From: Apostichopus japonicus
Lineage: Eukaryota > Echinodermata > Holothuroidea > Aspidochirotida > Stichopodidae
Direction of reading: 5' to 3'
DNA length: 64,000 bases
Assembly: GCF_037975245.1 (NCBI RefSeq)
Contig: NC_092572.1
Location: 586,001-650,000, forward strand
Of this stretch, positions 17,301-27,909 are shown piece by piece (positions within the stretch are counted from its first letter, which is position 1; each line of letters opens with the position of its first letter). Under the pieces are notes generated by a model. The model saw nothing but the letters and a program-made list of their open reading frames with translations, was not told where the DNA came from and did not search any database. The translations under genes were made by a program, and so were the position numbers.

Positions 17301-20300
17301 AGCACACACAATCACTATCGGAACACATACAGTGGAAGTAGGCTACTGAGTGTACATTAGTATATATACCAGCACACACAATCACTATCAGGACACATAC
17401 AGTGGAAGTAGGCTACTGAGTGTACATTAGTATATATACCAGCACACACAATCACTATCAGGACACATACAGTGGAAGTAGGCTACTGAGTGTGCATTAG
17501 TATATATACCAGCACACACAATCACTATCGGAACACATACAGTGGAAGTAGGCTACTGAGTGTACATTAGTATATATACCAGCACACACAATCACTATCG
17601 GGACACATACAGTGGAAGTAGGCTACTGAGTGTACATTAGTATATATACCAGCACACACAATCACTATCGGAACACATACAGTGGAAGTAGGCTACTGAG
17701 TGTACATTAGTATATATACCAGCACACACAATCACTATTAGGACACATACAGTGGAAGTAGGCTACTGAGTGTACATTAGTATATATACCAGCACACACA
17801 ATCACTATCAGGACACATACAGTGGAAGTAGGCTACTGAGTGTACATTAGTATATATACCAGCACACACAATCACTATCAGGACACATACAGTGGAAGTA
17901 GGCTACTGAGTGTGCATTAGTATATATACCAGCACACACAATCACTATCGACGTTAAACACTTATCTATGAGTATTTAGGCAATCATATATGACTGCCAA
18001 TAAACCAATGAGCACAGAAATACGTATCGATGGTATGATATTTGATGGATAGTTTACCAGCTGACATAATCTCCCATATTACTACTGCTGTAGACCACAC
18101 GTCACTGGATTCTGTATATTCATTCAATAGTAACAGTTCTGGTGGAAACTGGTTCAAACTCACCAAGCGTATCTATTGTCAAAGAGAAATATGTTTCACG
18201 AATATATAACTTGAGTTAAGCATGAATAAGATTTTTTTATGAACTACGATTCATGAAATGATAGAGTTATTAAATTTCAAATAAGATACTTTCTTACACT
18301 CTTAATTTATTGATTTTCCTGACGTGATGATAAAACTATTTGTTTCCCAAGAGAAATATTCAACAATAGCCAGACATAAATCACTTTCTCAGAGATTAAG
18401 GAAGCTTGGAAAAATAATAATGTTTACTTACTGATCTTAAAATTAAGAAAAAAGTAAATTCAATGAGCAAATGAAGTAATAACTATTCGTCAGATGGGTG
18501 ATGTGGGAGATATATTGACGGTGATGAGATATGTGGAGAATATGGGAGGGAAAACGTATGAGAACAGAGTAAATCATTGGTTTGTCCACCTGTTCCTTTT
18601 TAAGAATGGCTAGCTTCCGTGCATCGCTAGAGAGACAGAAATCGTACAATTTGACATGTCCTTCTTTTGTCAGTAAAACCTTCTTAGAAGACAATCCAGG
18701 ATGAAGAAACTGTGGATTTATTACAACAAAAAAACGGTTAATTTATTATTTGGAAAAGAATTGCAATAAACAAATAATTTCACGATGAAACCATCAATCT
18801 AGATGAATACGGTTAAAAGTAAGTTGTGGTTATAATTGTAAAATTTATCTTCTCCAAAACACATTTGAAAAGAGCTAAGTAATAATGTTGGCTGTAACGA
18901 GACTTGTACCAGAGATATAAGGATTACAAGTTATTCGCTAAAGCAGAGCTATCCTGCCATTTGCTGTTTCCAAAACCCAATATAATCAATTGCCTCCAAG
19001 ATTCTAAACCAGTCATTTAAACTTCATTCATAGAGATTCTCTGTTTTACAACAATGATCTCCGTAAAGGTCAAGAAAGGATTAGAAAACAAAAGTACGTT
19101 AAGCTTATATACATATGAAACAGAAAATTGGCCGGAACATCCGAATTGCAAACAAAATGTGTGTGGTCACTTACCCCGAAGGTTTTAAGAATGTCCATTC
19201 CTTCTAAGATACCTGAGATATGTTTGATGACGTCAGTAACTGACATTGAACTGCAGCAATAATAATCCCCCTTTTCTTTAGTGTCACGTGACAACACGCT
19301 ATGCAGATTTTCGCCAGCGAAATGTGTAGTTATCAGCCAAAGTCTATCTAAAAAAATGATGGATTATATCAAAATTACATAAGGATATATATAGAACAGC
19401 AATGTCCTGTCAAGATAAGCGTAATTTGATATCAATGACTGAAAATTAATCATTCCTTTGTTATAAATGTAAAATAAATGTAAGAAAAATTAAAGTAAGT
19501 AACAAAATTGTATCACATGACTTTTAACATTACATCCAGTTTGAGAACTTGAGTTCAGTCAGTTTTATTTACATCCAGTTGTCCTTATTCCTTGTAATCG
19601 TATACTGTGCTGTAGTCCGATATGATGCTGTGGGAAGCTTGCATTTCAATACATGTCATGATATGATAGATTTGTCTCTTATGTAATTCTTGCAATTCTT
19701 TCGTGCTTTTTTTTCTTCATCACTTGATAGCGTGTGTACGAAATATCAGAGATATCGAAAGGATTGAAAGAGTCAACAACTCACTGTTTTGGATAGATAT
19801 AGCCTCGATCTTTGCTAGATGGTTCGATGCTGGTAATTCGAGACATTTTCTGATGTAAGCCTCCCAATGAATTTCTTTCTTTCTAATGAGCTTTTCTGAA
19901 AATATAACGCAACAAGTCATCAATTCAATACGGCGTGCCTTCATACTGCTCAAAATGTTGACTGAAGCACCATTTAATAATACAATCGGGAAACTAGATC
20001 CAAAAGGAATAAATCCTTCTTTACTGCACACAACAAATTGAAGTATTCTCTTAGATCAGATTCCGGCCATAATTTGAAGATATTCACTTAATATATCACT
20101 AACCTGTTAGGGTTGTTATTACAACACACTTATTGGTCTCATTAGCAAGATTTATAGATCCCATCCATCTTTTGTAGATTTTTCCTATCTTTATTTTCTT
20201 GATGATGGAAATTTCATTCTCACTCAACAAACGGGGGTCTTTCCCTGCAATCACATCTGCTGTAGAATAATAATCTGTGGAAAAGTTGAGAAACGTACAT

Positions 20301-23300
20301 TACGGCCAATGAGCATATATCGTAGTCATTTTCTATTGTAAGTCATCGTTGAATGTTGGCTGTTGATGACCGACAATTCCCATTGGCTAATTAGTGATTG
20401 AACAGTCGACATAGTTTAATTACATGTCAACTATGTTAATCTTCTTCTATGTATTGTCTTTTCTTCCATCTTCTTTTCAAACATCATAACCCACAGATAA
20501 AACTTTATTAAATACGACTAGTCTGTATACGATAAACAGCTGCTATCTTTCAATAATTAATTTACTTTCAAACTATTACCATTTGGAGTAAACTTACTCG
20601 GTTCACTTCCCCCAGAATTGTGCGAGTTTTGTGAGTTTTCTTCGTCATCAGGTATCTTTGGTAATGCTTTCCTGTTACAGAAATAAATGGCGTTGCATCA
20701 TGTTGGCAAAGTTCATCAACATAATAGCCATGTAGTAAATTATTAAAAGGAAATACTTTAATTTCAAATATCTGTCGTTTGAAAAAAAAAAATTCTGGAA
20801 GTAATTTAAGGGTAATGAAATAAATTGAATAATGGGATATATTTCTGAAAGACATAAAACATTTTATATTAACCCCCACTATGCATTCCATTATAAACAC
20901 GAACCAACCAATCCCTAACTCCACAATCTGTTCTGGTTTAATTGTGTAGTAAATAATCTCACAAACATGACTATGTACTTTTTGCGTCCGATTAATTTTT
21001 CATCTCGACCACAGCAATAACAAAGAATGGGACACGCTTGTGTTTGTTTTAAGTTTTTAGTGGCTCGATCTCTGCGAAAAGGGCAACATTTTGAAAAACC
21101 AGTGAAGCATCGTAATTGTCCGATTACATATTGCACACTAGTTAAACAACGTGATTGTGGGATTACATACTACACAAAAATAAACATCGTGATTGTGGTA
21201 ATAAATATATATAAAAAAATCATTAAACATCATGATTGTGGGATAAATACTACACAATAGTTTAACAACGTGATTGTGGGATTATATACTACACACTACT
21301 TAAACATCATGATTTTTGGGTTACATGGCAACAGAGTAGTGAACATGACAACAAATCGAGAATTCCTTACGTTCCTTCTGTCAGAATACTTTTTCGATTA
21401 ACTGTACAATAAAGAGAATTTTTTTCAAGAAAATTTTATATAAACCTTATTGGTTTCCATAAAATGTAGGGATATTGCATTTTCAGAAAACCAATTTAAA
21501 TTGTAACAGAAAATGTAATAAATATATAATATTATTATGTTATACATTTTATAATCAAACTAACGTGAACTTAGATCACTGAAGGAGTAATGTTTTGTGT
21601 TTTGAGTGTTGTATTTGTAATAATAGTATTGTATTTAAATGTTCATTGTGAAATGAAATATGAAACAAAGCATTTCAAAGCAAGGTTAATGAGAACATGT
21701 GTCATATAAAAGGGATCTTAGAGCAAAACTTGAAATTGTACATTAGATCCAGAAATTTATTTTAAATAAAACCTTACTTGATTGATCGGTATCTGAGGCT
21801 CCTTTATCAAGAACATTCATTTGATGACTTGACATTGATGAGGTGACATTTGGAATTCCAATCCGAAAGGAAAAGAGAATGAAGAGGAAGCGAGAGTGAT
21901 AATTTCTGCCTTGCTCTATATATCACTGTAAGTCATATTGCTTGCTAGGGCTACTGGTATAAGTTAAGTAGTAACGGGATGGGATGAGGTGGCTGGAGGG
22001 CCACTGGTAGAAGTTAAGAAGAGGCGGGATGGGATGAGGTGGCGGGAGGGCTACTGGATAAAGGTGAGTAGTGACGGGATGGGATGAGGTGGCTGGAGGG
22101 CTGCTGGTAGAAGTTGAGAAGAGGCGGGATGGATTGAGGTGGCTGGAGGGCTACTGGTAGAAGTTAAGTAGTGACGGGATGGGATGAGGTGGCGGGAGGT
22201 CTACTGGTAGAAGTTGAGAAGAGGCGGGATGGGATGAGGTAGCGGGAGGTCTTCTGGTAGAAGTTGAGAAGAGGCAGGATGGGATAAGGTGACTGGAGGG
22301 CTACTGGTAGAAGTTAAGTAGTGAAGGGATGGGACGAGGTAGCTGAAGGGCTACTAATAAAAGTTAAGAAGAGGCGGGATGGAATGATGTGGCTGGAGGG
22401 CTACTGGTAGAAGTAGTGTTTATGCCAAAGTTTGACATTTTAATAAACTCACCCTCGCCGGTTTTGTGTTACTGTAAAACATAGAAAGAAATAATGCATT
22501 TGTGAGTATATATCTTGAAAATGGATCAATCAAATATACATGATAAAGTAATATACATGATAAAGTAAAATCCATAAATACACTAATGTTGGTAAGTACT
22601 ATTAAACTATTGAGATAATAAAAGCAGTAGTAAATTGTGCATCAGGAGATATATCATCTTTCCTTTAAAAGTTTGATCTAGTTTGTAGTAAAATGTTTGA
22701 AGTTTAAATAATACGTGCACCCAGACCTTCGTCCTACCTCTTCCTATCTCCGAAGGTTTATTGTTTACCCATTCTCATTTGATCCACTGTTTAACATTTG
22801 AAATGTCTCCCTGGTCATATCACAACATTTTATTATATGCTTACATTACGTTGTAGTACAGAGAACAGTCTAAAAAGGAATTTTAATGCCTACAGATCAG
22901 ACATGAATTTTAACTTTTCTAATAGGCATGTGGACAATTTGTGTGGCTATACCTCGATAATGTGTTCTATACGTAGTTCTATGATGTTTTTTGCTAACGT
23001 ATTTGATAAACGAAACAGCGTTATAGTCTATATCATATAAATTGCTGTCATTGTTTCATAAATTTGAAAGTTCAATATTGTGTACAATACTAATACCTAC
23101 ATCTGAATTTTCTGACTGTGAAACAAGCACAAACTAACAGACAACTGGAAATGGACCCGACAACACCAGCCACAATCATCCATTTGTTGTTCCCTAAGGA
23201 TGTAAAACGAGTAAAGATATGTTTTTGTGGAAACTCCTGAGGACGATATTGGGTCTATGACTACATAATTTGAATGGTATTGGTTTTGATCTACCTATAC

Positions 23301-24167
23301 CCAGCAGCTTCTTTTTTACATTATTGCTTCTATATACTAGCATTTGATCAATATATGTATAAATACACTTATTCAGTAAGGAAGCATTAGGCTATGTCTA
23401 CTGATGTTATTATCGTGTGTTCATGTATACTAATTACAACGAGGCTAACATTCAAGTACGATCTATCATGAAAGGTATTCCCCTCGTTGGCGAAAAGAAA
23501 CCGCAACCTATTGAATGACATATTAACCGCAAGCCTTGTATGCAACACAGAAACTATTAAGTACCAAAACTATAAGTTACATATAACTGAACAAAAGAAT
23601 TAACAATAATAGAATTGAACACAACTGAACAAAAATTATATAGAGCGGAAGAAAAATATTGCAGATGGAATATTGGATGTTGATATGAATATAAACATAT
23701 ACTGACTTGTGTTCTTAATGAATTATGTTCCTCAAGAAGTTATATTTTAGTTTAACGTTCAAATCACTGACGACACAATGTTATATTGGATGTAGTTTAA
23801 ACATGAACACAAATTTGAAGACAGTTAGCTTTTTGAATAGTAAAACAGGGAATTGCAGTCAGCGAGATGTTATTTTGGTCATTTCAATGCAAAACAAAAT
23901 ATTCTTAGATAATGCGTACCTTGCAATGCATATTGCGTATTCATTACAGTACATCAATTATAAATTCATCAAATTAGCCTCCTTTATAAAAATAAATTGG
24001 TCAGATCGTGAAACAAACTATTGAATACTTCTAATTAAGAACATTATCTTGTTCAACTTGGTGATATCACGACCTTTGTTATATATATGCATGTCGAAAA
24101 ATAGTGATTAAAATATGTTGAAAGTTGATTAATTGGGCTTCACCAGCCGTGTAGAATCGACCGCATG

Positions 24168-24214
<47 letters not shown>

Positions 24215-25824
24215 CCTATTGACCACACAAGAAACATAGGGATCGCGTGACGATAATTGTAGCGCAGCAGGTAAACTGGCATTTCTTTGAGGTACATTTG
24301 ATGCTTGTTCTATCTTCATGGTTCCATGTTTTGTTTTATTTGACGAATACACCCAATCACAGAATGTCGAAGTACCTTTAGACGATATGAACTTGTCTAT
24401 TGTGTAGTAAACCTCTTAAAAATATAAGATAAACATGAACTGAAAGTTTTTTAGGAAATCTTAATTGAACATTTTGTTAATTGAAAGATTTGAGAGATTT
24501 AAATGGAAGCAATGGTTACAGTGAGATTTTGACGAAGAGACTCGGTTCATGATTATGTCGAATACCGGAAAGTACGCCATGTTGAAATTACTGTCGAAGT
24601 TAGCAAACTAGATGGGTCGGTTACAGCTTACTATGTCGAACGGTACACGGATTTATTCCATCGCACTATTCGTCGTGAGCAATTAAATGTCGAAGTTCAC
24701 ATATTGTAGAGGTCGGAGTTAACAAACTATGTCTAACACCACGCAACGTTGGTCTCGGAATGACTTTCTTTTAAGCAATGCTTTGAAGTACTAATTGATT
24801 CCTCAATAGAAAACTTTATCAAAGTTAATTTGACGAAGTTGCAAGAACGGCGTGTTATTTTAGATTTTAATATTTCATTCTGAAAGGGAGACAGAAAAGT
24901 GTCTAAGTGATCGTAAACTACACGCGGTACCCTGATTGACCTTGTATTGACCTGAACGGCTGAAATACATCTATGTCTCGTTAGAAGAGGGAATTTTGTA
25001 ACAATCTCTAACTGGTCGAACCTCCGTTCTGCATATTGAGCTTATAATACACCAGTGCTGTTTTCTTTCTTTTTCCTTTCATAATCACGTATGTTAGTTA
25101 ATAGGGGGCGCTATATAGTTCCATTAGCTTCATAAGGCAACGTAATCTAAGTAGCTATTAACAAAACTGTAAACATAACAGCGTTCATGGATCTTATCAA
25201 AACTGAACCTGCGTAAAGAAAGGATAATTTTAAATATGTTTTTTGCTAGAAGACTAGGAAAGAAGTTATATTCTAACATTTTTATAGATTTAAGTTCGCA
25301 ATTTAGTAGTTACGTACAACGTTACATATGTTACACCAGTTATCATGTACATGATACTGGCATTGTAATCTAGGCTAATTTAGGGTTACAGAGCTAACAT
25401 GATCAAGATATATTGTCGATACTTATTGCAAAGCTATGATCTTGAAAGAAGGTCTGGTGTTGGGTAAGACGGCCTTGGGAAGATGTGTAAATGTATAGTC
25501 TATGTTTCATTACTTTAGTACTGAAAACACGTTCAGAAGAACACGAAGAAGGTAACGGGCGAACACTAGTAGATCGCTTATAAATTGTAAATAACTATAA
25601 ATATGCAAATAAGCTTTACTAGCATGGTATGGTCGCAATATAAACTATGTACGTTATAGAAGTATAACGGGTCAGGAAAATGCCGTGTTTAATGCAGTTG
25701 AACGGTAGAGACAGGTAAAGTTAATATTGTTCCCTAACTTGTGACTATCGTTTAGATGGGACCTGCATTAGCTATCTAATGAACGAGGACGGAAAACATA
25801 TAAAAACACAATAAATAGTACAAG

Positions 25825-25856
<32 letters not shown>

Positions 25857-27781
25857 AAATATCTAGAAACTGCGTACCTATAACCGGGGATAACAAATGA
25901 GTTTCATTTGATATTCGATACAAACGCAGAAATAGGTTGAGTGGGTTTACGCTTTGGGTTTGGGTCAAACTTACGTTTTCGCAGGGAGAAAAGTAACGCA
26001 AACGTGAGACCACAGCCTACAGCTATAGAAATTGTTACTCCAACGGTGATGATATACATTGTTAATGTGAAATTGGGATGATTATCTGTATAGGAAATAG
26101 AAAAATAAAATGGATTATTTTAAAAACATCAGTGAATGAGGTACTATATCATATGATACTTTATGTATAATTCAGAAGCGAATTCGTCATAGACATTAGG
26201 GCACTTGGTGCTCTCAACATGTAGTCAAATAATCCGAAATTTATATTAGATATATATAATTTTGATTTATGCTTTCGTCACATCCATTGTTAGTGAGAAA
26301 AAAAAATGAACGAAATGAACAACTCTGTTTACCCGTTGTTACAGGCACTGCATCTGTCACTAAGGGAAAAGAGAGAGACGATCGTTTTCTAAAATTACTT
26401 GGTTTTCAGTTTTAATTTTAATTTATTGAATAGTCAGACTGATGATATGTGCTAGCTTTAAGTTCTTTATTAGAAATCGGAAATAACAATGAATTAATAT
26501 CTAGCAAATAATTAGAACCACGTTGTACTTTCCCTACATTAAATAATAAATATCATATTTTGTATATGATTTATTTATGCTACACTTAATATGGACTCGT
26601 TGACATTCCTTGTATCAATATCAGTGAAATATTATTCTTCTCATTAGAATATTATAAGAAGTCATTTACATAAGCAAAAACGGGTTATTGATACTAATGG
26701 CAACACCTGTTGAAGACTTTCGAAGACTTACACCAATGCGTTGTTACACAGTTATCCATATTTCAACTCTTTTACACTATCTCTAAAGATGATTACTGAT
26801 TATGGAAACAAAATGTTTTATTGCAACAAGTATACAAGAAAATAAATCTCTTGAAGTATTTCTCACAATTATGTTTTCTACCATCTTCACTAAAACCTGA
26901 GTGTCCTTTCCAATACACGATGAACACATACTTATCAAAATACATTGTGGATCGTTATTACAGGGAATATTAATTACATTTTTATTGAAAAACAATTTAC
27001 CATGTGGAAATCCCTGATTATTATCTTTGTCTGCAGAGAAGGTCAAAAATATCAATGACAAATGAGTGTCGCTTCCAGTATACGATGAACACATAATTCA
27101 TAATATACAATGTATTATTATCAAATGGAATCGCATTAGTTTTGTTATTGAAAATGAATTTCTCTCTGATTATTATCATTGTCTGCAGAGAATGAACACA
27201 TTTTGCTTTGTTTTTCTATAAGAGGGGTAATTTTCTAATTCAGCTTGTAATTAAATATGATAAGTTCATAGTCACTTACAGAAGCAATGTAATCTACTCA
27301 CCGTCTATTTCACATATGAGTGTAAATTTGGCCAACACTTTCTCTCCCTGTTGACATCGAATAGAGGATTCATTCTCATCGTCACAGGGTTTCACAGTTA
27401 ACGAAGCATTCGTCTCATGGCAGCTATTTACGCTTTCTCCAACACGTTCCCCCAAGTAAATCGCTCCGTGAGCAATGTTAGTCTCAGAATTGAACCATTC
27501 CACATTATTTTCTGTATAAACCGGGCAAACAAGGCAGACATGATCACACGACCTGGCATTACATACGGAGGTCGGAAAAGACTGACTGTAAACTAGTTCG
27601 TCACAAATGCAAGTAGCTTGTTCTTGGTCGTCTGCAAACGAAACGTATAGCGCAATTTCATTTTAGATAATGTTATACTATCATTTATTTTCTATCAGAT
27701 TTTAATGCACCGAATTTACTTACCGCAGAAAACAAACGACAGGCTGAGAAGAGCAAATAGTATTGACCTTAATCGTGTCAT
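14211..27781 (-). CDS. Ig-domain receptor pseudokinase, single-pass membrane protein (14 exons)
   Basis: Hand-built gene model. Exons in order: 27781-27724, 27631-27302, 26085-25975, 22471-22453, 21905-21778, 20666-20598, 20274-20104, 19895-19785, 19347-19175, 18709-18590, 18172-18058, 16320-16227, 15415-15334, 14336-14211. They total 1,707 nt (568 codons plus stop) and phases agree throughout. Order: signal peptide (1-19), Cys-rich Ig-like domain (20-129), membrane helix (about 139-162), Ser/Asn/acidic juxtamembrane, kinase fold (about 255-527), tail with four tyrosines. The fold is of tyrosine-kinase type (SSDVWS, FPPELL, DCWNHNCSLRPS). However, beta-3 Lys is T292, HRD is H393-P394-G395, the catalytic Asn is K400, DFG is D413-F414-C415 and the glycine loop is degenerate. 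The family rule is that such domains do not transfer phosphate. I infer a scaffold or co-receptor at the plasma membrane. The weakest joins are exon 5's acceptor and the exon 5/6 junction. Confidence 0.85.
14690..15130. repeat. Minisatellite in the last intron, about 41-42-bp unit
   Basis: Tandem GTGTGGAAACAAGGCGGTTT then ATTTAC.AACAATAACTAGCT, about 10 copies, between exons 13 and 14 of the pseudokinase gene. Confidence 0.85.
15334..15415 (-). CDS. Pseudokinase gene exon 13: end of kinase fold
   Basis: 82 nt, phase 2 to 0, ending at GTAAGT. DEILFDCWNHNCSLRPSIHHL matches the tyrosine-kinase subdomain XI pattern (L...CW..DP..RPSF..L), with the structural CW and RP retained. Confidence 0.85.
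16227..16320 (-). CDS. Pseudokinase gene exon 12: G-helix region
   Basis: 94 nt, phase 1 to 2, lying beyond the 70-bp minisatellite that fills the intervening intron. TPPFPVDMEVESIDN matches the G.PPYP....E.... segment after the F-helix, then VPWPERYMQIK. Confidence 0.75.
16620..17950. repeat. Minisatellite with 70-bp unit and higher-order pattern in an intron
   Basis: About 19 copies of a 70-bp unit (GGACACATACAGTGGAAGTA ... CCAGCACACACAATCACTAT), very homogeneous, ending about 110 bases from exon 11. Units with GTGTGCATTAG instead of GTGTACATTAG recur near 17001, 17211, 17491 and 17911. These spacings are 3, 4 and 6 units, so multi-unit blocks have been copied. Confidence 0.95.
18058..18172 (-). 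CDS. Pseudokinase gene exon 11: APE region and F-helix
   Basis: 115 nt, phase 0 to 1. NQFPPELLLLNEYTESSD resembles the P-VKWMAPESL...TSKSD segment. DVWSTAVVIWEIMSAG is a clear tyrosine-kinase subdomain IX (DVWSFGVLLWEI.S.G), with its structural Asp kept. Confidence 0.88.
18590..18709 (-). CDS. Pseudokinase gene exon 10: degenerate catalytic loop and DFG
   Basis: 120 nt, phase 0 to 0. FLHPGLSSKKVLL aligns with the F-V-HRDLAARN-VLL loop: Arg to Pro, Asp to Gly and Asn to Lys. VKLYDFCLSS aligns with VKISDFGLS, with DFG changed to DFC. The donor is GTGGAC, weaker than others in the gene; it is chosen because it joins in frame to exon 11. Confidence 0.8.
19175..19347 (-). CDS. Pseudokinase gene exon 9: hinge and E-helix
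   Basis: 173 nt, phase 1 to 0. LWLITTHFAGENLHSVLSR matches the beta-5/hinge/D-helix pattern of tyrosine kinases (LYLVTEF..GDLLSFL). SVTDVIKHISGILEGMDIL matches the E-helix before the catalytic loop. A Cys/Tyr-rich insert (GDYYCCSS) lies between them. Ends GGG before GTAAGT. Confidence 0.8.
19785..19895 (-). CDS. Pseudokinase gene exon 8: C-helix and beta 4
   Basis: 111 nt, phase 1 to 1, between TATTTTCAG and GTGAGT. KKEIHWEAYIRKCLELP resembles a kinase C-helix with its Glu kept, followed by NHLAKIEAISIQN in the place of the usual HPNIVKLLGV strand. Confidence 0.75.
20104..20274 (-). CDS. Pseudokinase gene exon 7: kinase N-lobe, beta 1-3
   Basis: 171 nt, phase 1 to 1. It encodes the start of the kinase fold. 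KIKIGKIYKRWMG stands where GxGxxG should be and has only one glycine of the loop. VVITTL stands where VAVKTL is expected, so Thr replaces the ATP-binding Lys. Confidence 0.8.
20598..20666 (-). CDS. Pseudokinase gene exon 6: acidic juxtamembrane segment
   Basis: Encodes LPKIPDDEENSQNSHNSG with a GTAAGT donor in phase 1. The better-looking acceptor is CAG, which would start the exon at 20671 and demand an incoming phase 2. Exon 5 leaves phase 1, which fits the AAAG five bases further on, hence the start given here. The paralogue at 164-205 has the same arrangement. Confidence 0.6.
21115..21310. repeat. Short tandem repeat in intron, about 40-bp unit
   Basis: About five imperfect copies of CGTGATTGTGGGATTACATA then CTACACA...TAAACAT in the intron between exons 5 and 6. 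Confidence 0.7.
21778..21905 (-). CDS. Pseudokinase gene exon 5: juxtamembrane region
   Basis: Ends at GTAAGG. In the frame set by the micro-exon it reads NYHSRFLF... then a Ser/Asn/Asp-rich stretch (MSSHQMNVLDKGASDTDQS). The latter resembles the paralogous exon at 2390-2469. The acceptor (AAGGCAG) lacks a good pyrimidine tract, so the 5' border is the least sure part. Confidence 0.55.
21950..22420. repeat. G-rich minisatellite in intron, about 50-bp unit
   Basis: About nine copies of GGCGGGATGGGATGAGGTGG CTGGAGGGCTACTGGTAGAA, lying between the 19-base micro-exon (22453) and exon 5 (21905). Strand-asymmetric G on the plus strand. Confidence 0.9.
22453..22471 (-). CDS. Pseudokinase gene exon 4: 19-base micro-exon
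   Basis: A strong acceptor (TTTTACAG after a pyrimidine-rich tract) and a GTGAGT donor enclose only 19 bases encoding TQNRRG. It carries phase 1 to phase 2 and so links the transmembrane exon to the next exon in frame. A micro-exon of the same size and phase sits at 2754-2772 in the paralogue, which supports both. Confidence 0.7.
24171..24210. repeat. (AT)n microsatellite
   Basis: About 40 bases of TA dinucleotides in intron 3 of the pseudokinase gene. A shorter one lies at 25824-25857. Confidence 0.9.
24900..25800. repeat. Intronic module also found at 34.5-37.4 kb
   Basis: Contains ATTGACCTTGTATTGACCTG (near 24940), a GGGGGCGCTATATAG block (near 25105), CCTGCGTAAAGAAAGGA (near 25210) and CTATCTAATGAACGAGGACGG (near 25770). 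All recur in the same order at 36.6-37.4 kb, and partly at 34.5 and 35.7-36.1 kb. Non-coding; either a segmental duplication of this intron or a decayed mobile element. Confidence 0.75.
25975..26085 (-). CDS. Pseudokinase gene exon 3: transmembrane segment
   Basis: 111 nt, phase 1 to 1, with CAG acceptor and GTAAGT donor. It encodes a short linker, then about 24 hydrophobic residues (start MYIITVGVTI, end FALLF), then a basic stop-transfer SLRK. It joins in frame to the Ig exon. Confidence 0.85.
26890..27190. repeat. Local duplication of about 150 bp in intron 2
   Basis: CGATGAACACATA... to GATTATTATC.TTGTCTGCAG occurs twice, at about 26920-27035 and 27085-27192. No open exon is supported in either copy. 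Confidence 0.6.
27302..27631 (-). CDS. Pseudokinase gene exon 2: extracellular Ig-like domain
   Basis: The exon is 330 nt, phase 1 at both ends, as usual for exons that carry a whole Ig domain. It follows a TTTGCAG acceptor and ends at GTGAGT. It encodes a Cys-rich segment with NVEWFNSET resembling the Ig C-strand Trp region and several Asn-X-Ser/Thr sites. Ten cysteines make it an unusual, possibly extra-bridged, Ig fold. Assignment as Ig rests on exon phase, the Cys/Trp pattern and position, so a divergent fold is possible. Confidence 0.7.
27724..27781 (-). CDS. Pseudokinase gene exon 1: signal peptide
   Basis: The ATG opens a basic N-terminus followed by a hydrophobic run (ILFALLSLSFVF) and a Cys. 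The exon ends at a consensus GTAAGT donor in phase 1. This is a typical secretory signal exon and it fixes the gene start. A TATAAA lies 43-48 bp upstream. Confidence 0.8.
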
Positions 27782-27823
27782 GACGTTCACTGTATTGCAA
27801 GCACTATGTACACGACGGAAACG

Positions 27824-27864
27824 TTTATAGGATACAATGCTCATGTAACGATGTAAAAGTGAAA
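27824..27864 (-). promoter_or_regulatory. Candidate promoter of the pseudokinase gene
   Basis: TATAAA on the minus strand at 27829-27824, 43-48 bp before the ATG, would place initiation about 14 bases upstream of the start codon. The plus strand at 27857-27864 reads AAGTGAAA, which fits the AANNGAAA core bound by IRF-type factors. Both motifs are short and common. Confidence 0.3.
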
Positions 27865-27909
27865 TCAGCTTATTAATAGGGTAATATTATAACCGTAAAA
27901 CACAACGGA

